DNA from: Brevinema_A sp051649605
GTDB lineage: Bacteria > Spirochaetota > Brevinematia > Brevinematales > Brevinemataceae
DNA: 64,000 nt
Direction: 5' to 3'
Assembly (NCBI GenBank): GCA_051649605.1
Contig: JBOFHK010000025.1
Span: forward strand, 71,406 to 135,405
The translations under genes and the position numbers were made by a program. Position 1 is the stretch's first letter. Each line of letters starts with the position of its first letter. This document shows, piece by piece, positions 62,947 through 64,000 of this stretch. Below the pieces are notes generated by a model that ran no database searches, was not told the origin of the DNA, and saw nothing but the letters and a program-made list of their open reading frames with translations.

Positions 62947-64000
62947 ATGCTTTTATCTATTATTGTACCCGTTTATAATACTGAACCTTACCTTAGAGAG
63001 TGCCTCGACTCTCTTATCAACCAAAAATATACCAATATCGAAATTATCATCGTCAATGACTGCTCTCCCGATAACTCCGATACCATCATCCAAGAATATC
63101 TCCAACGCGACCCCCGTATCCAATATATCAAACACCCTCAAAACTTAGGGTTGGGTGGGGCTCGTAATACTGGTATTACTCATGCCAAGGGTGAATGGAT
63201 CACATTCATCGACAGTGATGACTATATCGACCTCGATACCTACTCCACTATGATCCCCCTCATCACCACTAACAACGCCGACCTAGGCATTTTTAGTGTA
63301 ATTGATTTTAATGATCACGATAAAAAAGAATCTTATAACCCTTACTCCGATATTCCTATTTCCGCCCCTACAAAACTCGACATCCATTATTGGAATATCA
63401 CTGTTGTGGTGTGGAACAAAATTTATCGACGTTCCCATATCGTCGATAATAATATCACTTTCCCCTTACACCTCAAACACGAAGATGACGAATTTTGGTT
63501 CAAATATCGAACTCTGATTGAACCAATCGCAGTCGGTAATCCACAAAAATTTTATCATTACCGAGTACGGGGAAATTCTATTACAAGCCAAGTACATTTA
63601 TCACGTCTCGATACCCCACTAATCTATACTAATATATATAACTTCCTCTGTTTACATAATCTTCAAATAAAATATCGCTCTCTATTTTTACAACACTTAT
63701 CAGATGCATTAATATCATCCTATCGTGTTATACCAATAGAACATAAAACATTATTTGAGAACCAAATAAAACTACTCTTAGCACAACTCAACATGACTAA
63801 AGAAGAATGGCTTCAGTACCCTCTCCTATTAGATGTGTGGACAGATTTTATTACCTATAATCTCCAACAAGATAAAGAACAACTCCAACAAGATAAAGAA
63901 CAACTCCAACAAGATAAAGAACAACTCCAACAAGATAAATGGTATCGCTTCGGGCAACTCTCTCACAAACAAAAAATTAAAAAAATTATCGTCACCTTCT
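62947..64000 (+). CDS. Glycosyltransferase family 2 with heptad-repeat region, incomplete at window edge
   Basis: The reading frame is open from the ATG at 62947, 8 bases after ruvB, to the end of the window; at least 351 residues are present. GT-A domain marks: LSIIVPVYNTEPYLRECLDS, IIIVNDCSPDNS, NLGLGGARNTGI, and FIDSDDYID with the Asp-x-Asp metal site. KHEDDEFWFKY is a typical later motif. Near residues 309-335 the sequence QLQQDKE is repeated, predicted coiled coil. It probably adds a sugar to a cell-surface polymer. Confidence 0.9.
   Translation, partial: MLLSIIVPVYNTEPYLRECLDSLINQKYTNIEIIIVNDCSPDNSDTIIQEYLQRDPRIQYIKHPQNLGLGGARNTGITHAKGEWITFIDSDDYIDLDTYSTMIPLITTNNADLGIFSVIDFNDHDKKESYNPYSDIPISAPTKLDIHYWNITVVVWNKIYRRSHIVDNNITFPLHLKHEDDEFWFKYRTLIEPIAVGNPQKFYHYRVRGNSITSQVHLSRLDTPLIYTNIYNFLCLHNLQIKYRSLFLQHLSDALISSYRVIPIEHKTLFENQIKLLLAQLNMTKEEWLQYPLLLDVWTDFITYNLQQDKEQLQQDKEQLQQDKEQLQQDKWYRFGQLSHKQKIKKIIVTF
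63871..63948 (+). repeat. 21-bp tandem repeat, about 3.7 copies, in the GT2 gene
   Basis: The unit CTCCAACAAGATAAAGAACA plus one A is repeated without mismatch, encoding QLQQDKE each time; the last copy ends ATGG in place of AGAA. The period is seven codons, a coiled-coil heptad. Confidence 0.9.

Noticed and set aside
1..64000. CRISPR array, phage or transposon
   Set aside because: No regularly spaced repeats, no integrase, transposase or Cas-like protein; the only tandem repeats are coding.

Overview
The window is AT-rich bacterial chromosome, densely coded on both strands, and almost every gene can be assigned to a family. I suspect a host-associated spirochaete of the Brevinema/Brachyspira type. 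The grounds are low GC, many lipoproteins with loose lipoboxes, a lipid-A-disaccharide-synthase-like protein of the kind seen in spirochaetes and cyanobacteria, and a Gram-negative envelope (RND pumps, TolC, O-antigen-ligase-like protein) alongside a Firmicutes-like rplU-prp-rpmA cluster. This assignment is inference; no 16S gene is present to test it. I see no rRNA, tRNA, CRISPR array, insertion sequence, prophage or replication origin. No gene-free gap exceeds about 300 bases, unless the decayed nuclease at 21913-22591 is counted as gene-free.

Layout. 1-3300: the end of a thiolase, a DMT permease, a short-chain dehydrogenase that seems to start at a non-AUG codon, and a lipoprotein of the SAM hydroxide adenosyltransferase family; a perfect 52-bp palindrome closes the block. 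3460-10255: a sugar-uptake and hydrolysis operon (GH2 glycosidase, solute-binding lipoprotein, two ABC permeases, dehydrogenase) divergent from an ArsR-like regulator, with a candidate operator between them. 10324-18335: an orphan cellobiose-type EIIC, then a complete L-ascorbate pathway (ulaC-G-A-B-D-E, a DeoR regulator, and ulaF divergent). 18488-21177: surE, a CorC-like CBS protein and dnaN. 21285-25295: an acetyltransferase, a frameshifted HNH nuclease, and a GlcNAc/glucose-type PTS with nanE. 25529-31510: GNAT, groEL, two membrane/exported unknowns and topA. 31652-33304: neuA plus a GT42 (Campylobacter Cst-type) sialyltransferase. 33428-40976: comM, rplU-prp-rpmA, dksA-like, mltG, NIF3, HU, rpsT and mnmG. 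41048-50588: pdxJ and a tolC-adaptor-RND-RND efflux operon. 50686-53406: murD and a sigma-54 response regulator without its DNA-binding domain. 53528-61739: an unbroken minus-strand operon from murE through surface-glycan genes. 61919-64000: ruvB and a glycosyltransferase that leaves the window.

How the genes work together. Three themes recur. (1) Use of host or diet sugars: ascorbate by PTS, an amino sugar by PTS plus NanE, oligosaccharides by ABC transporter plus GH2. (2) Surface glycan building, including a likely sialic-acid cap (NeuA plus GT42 enzyme). Two glycosyltransferases carry short tandem repeats in their C-terminal halves. (3) Ordinary housekeeping. Points to look at first: the two apparent AUU/AUA start codons (SDR and murE), the Prp protease with a shortened catalytic loop beside an unextended L27, the structured RNA upstream of the orphan EIIC, the FlgR-like regulator and the exported SAM hydrolase.
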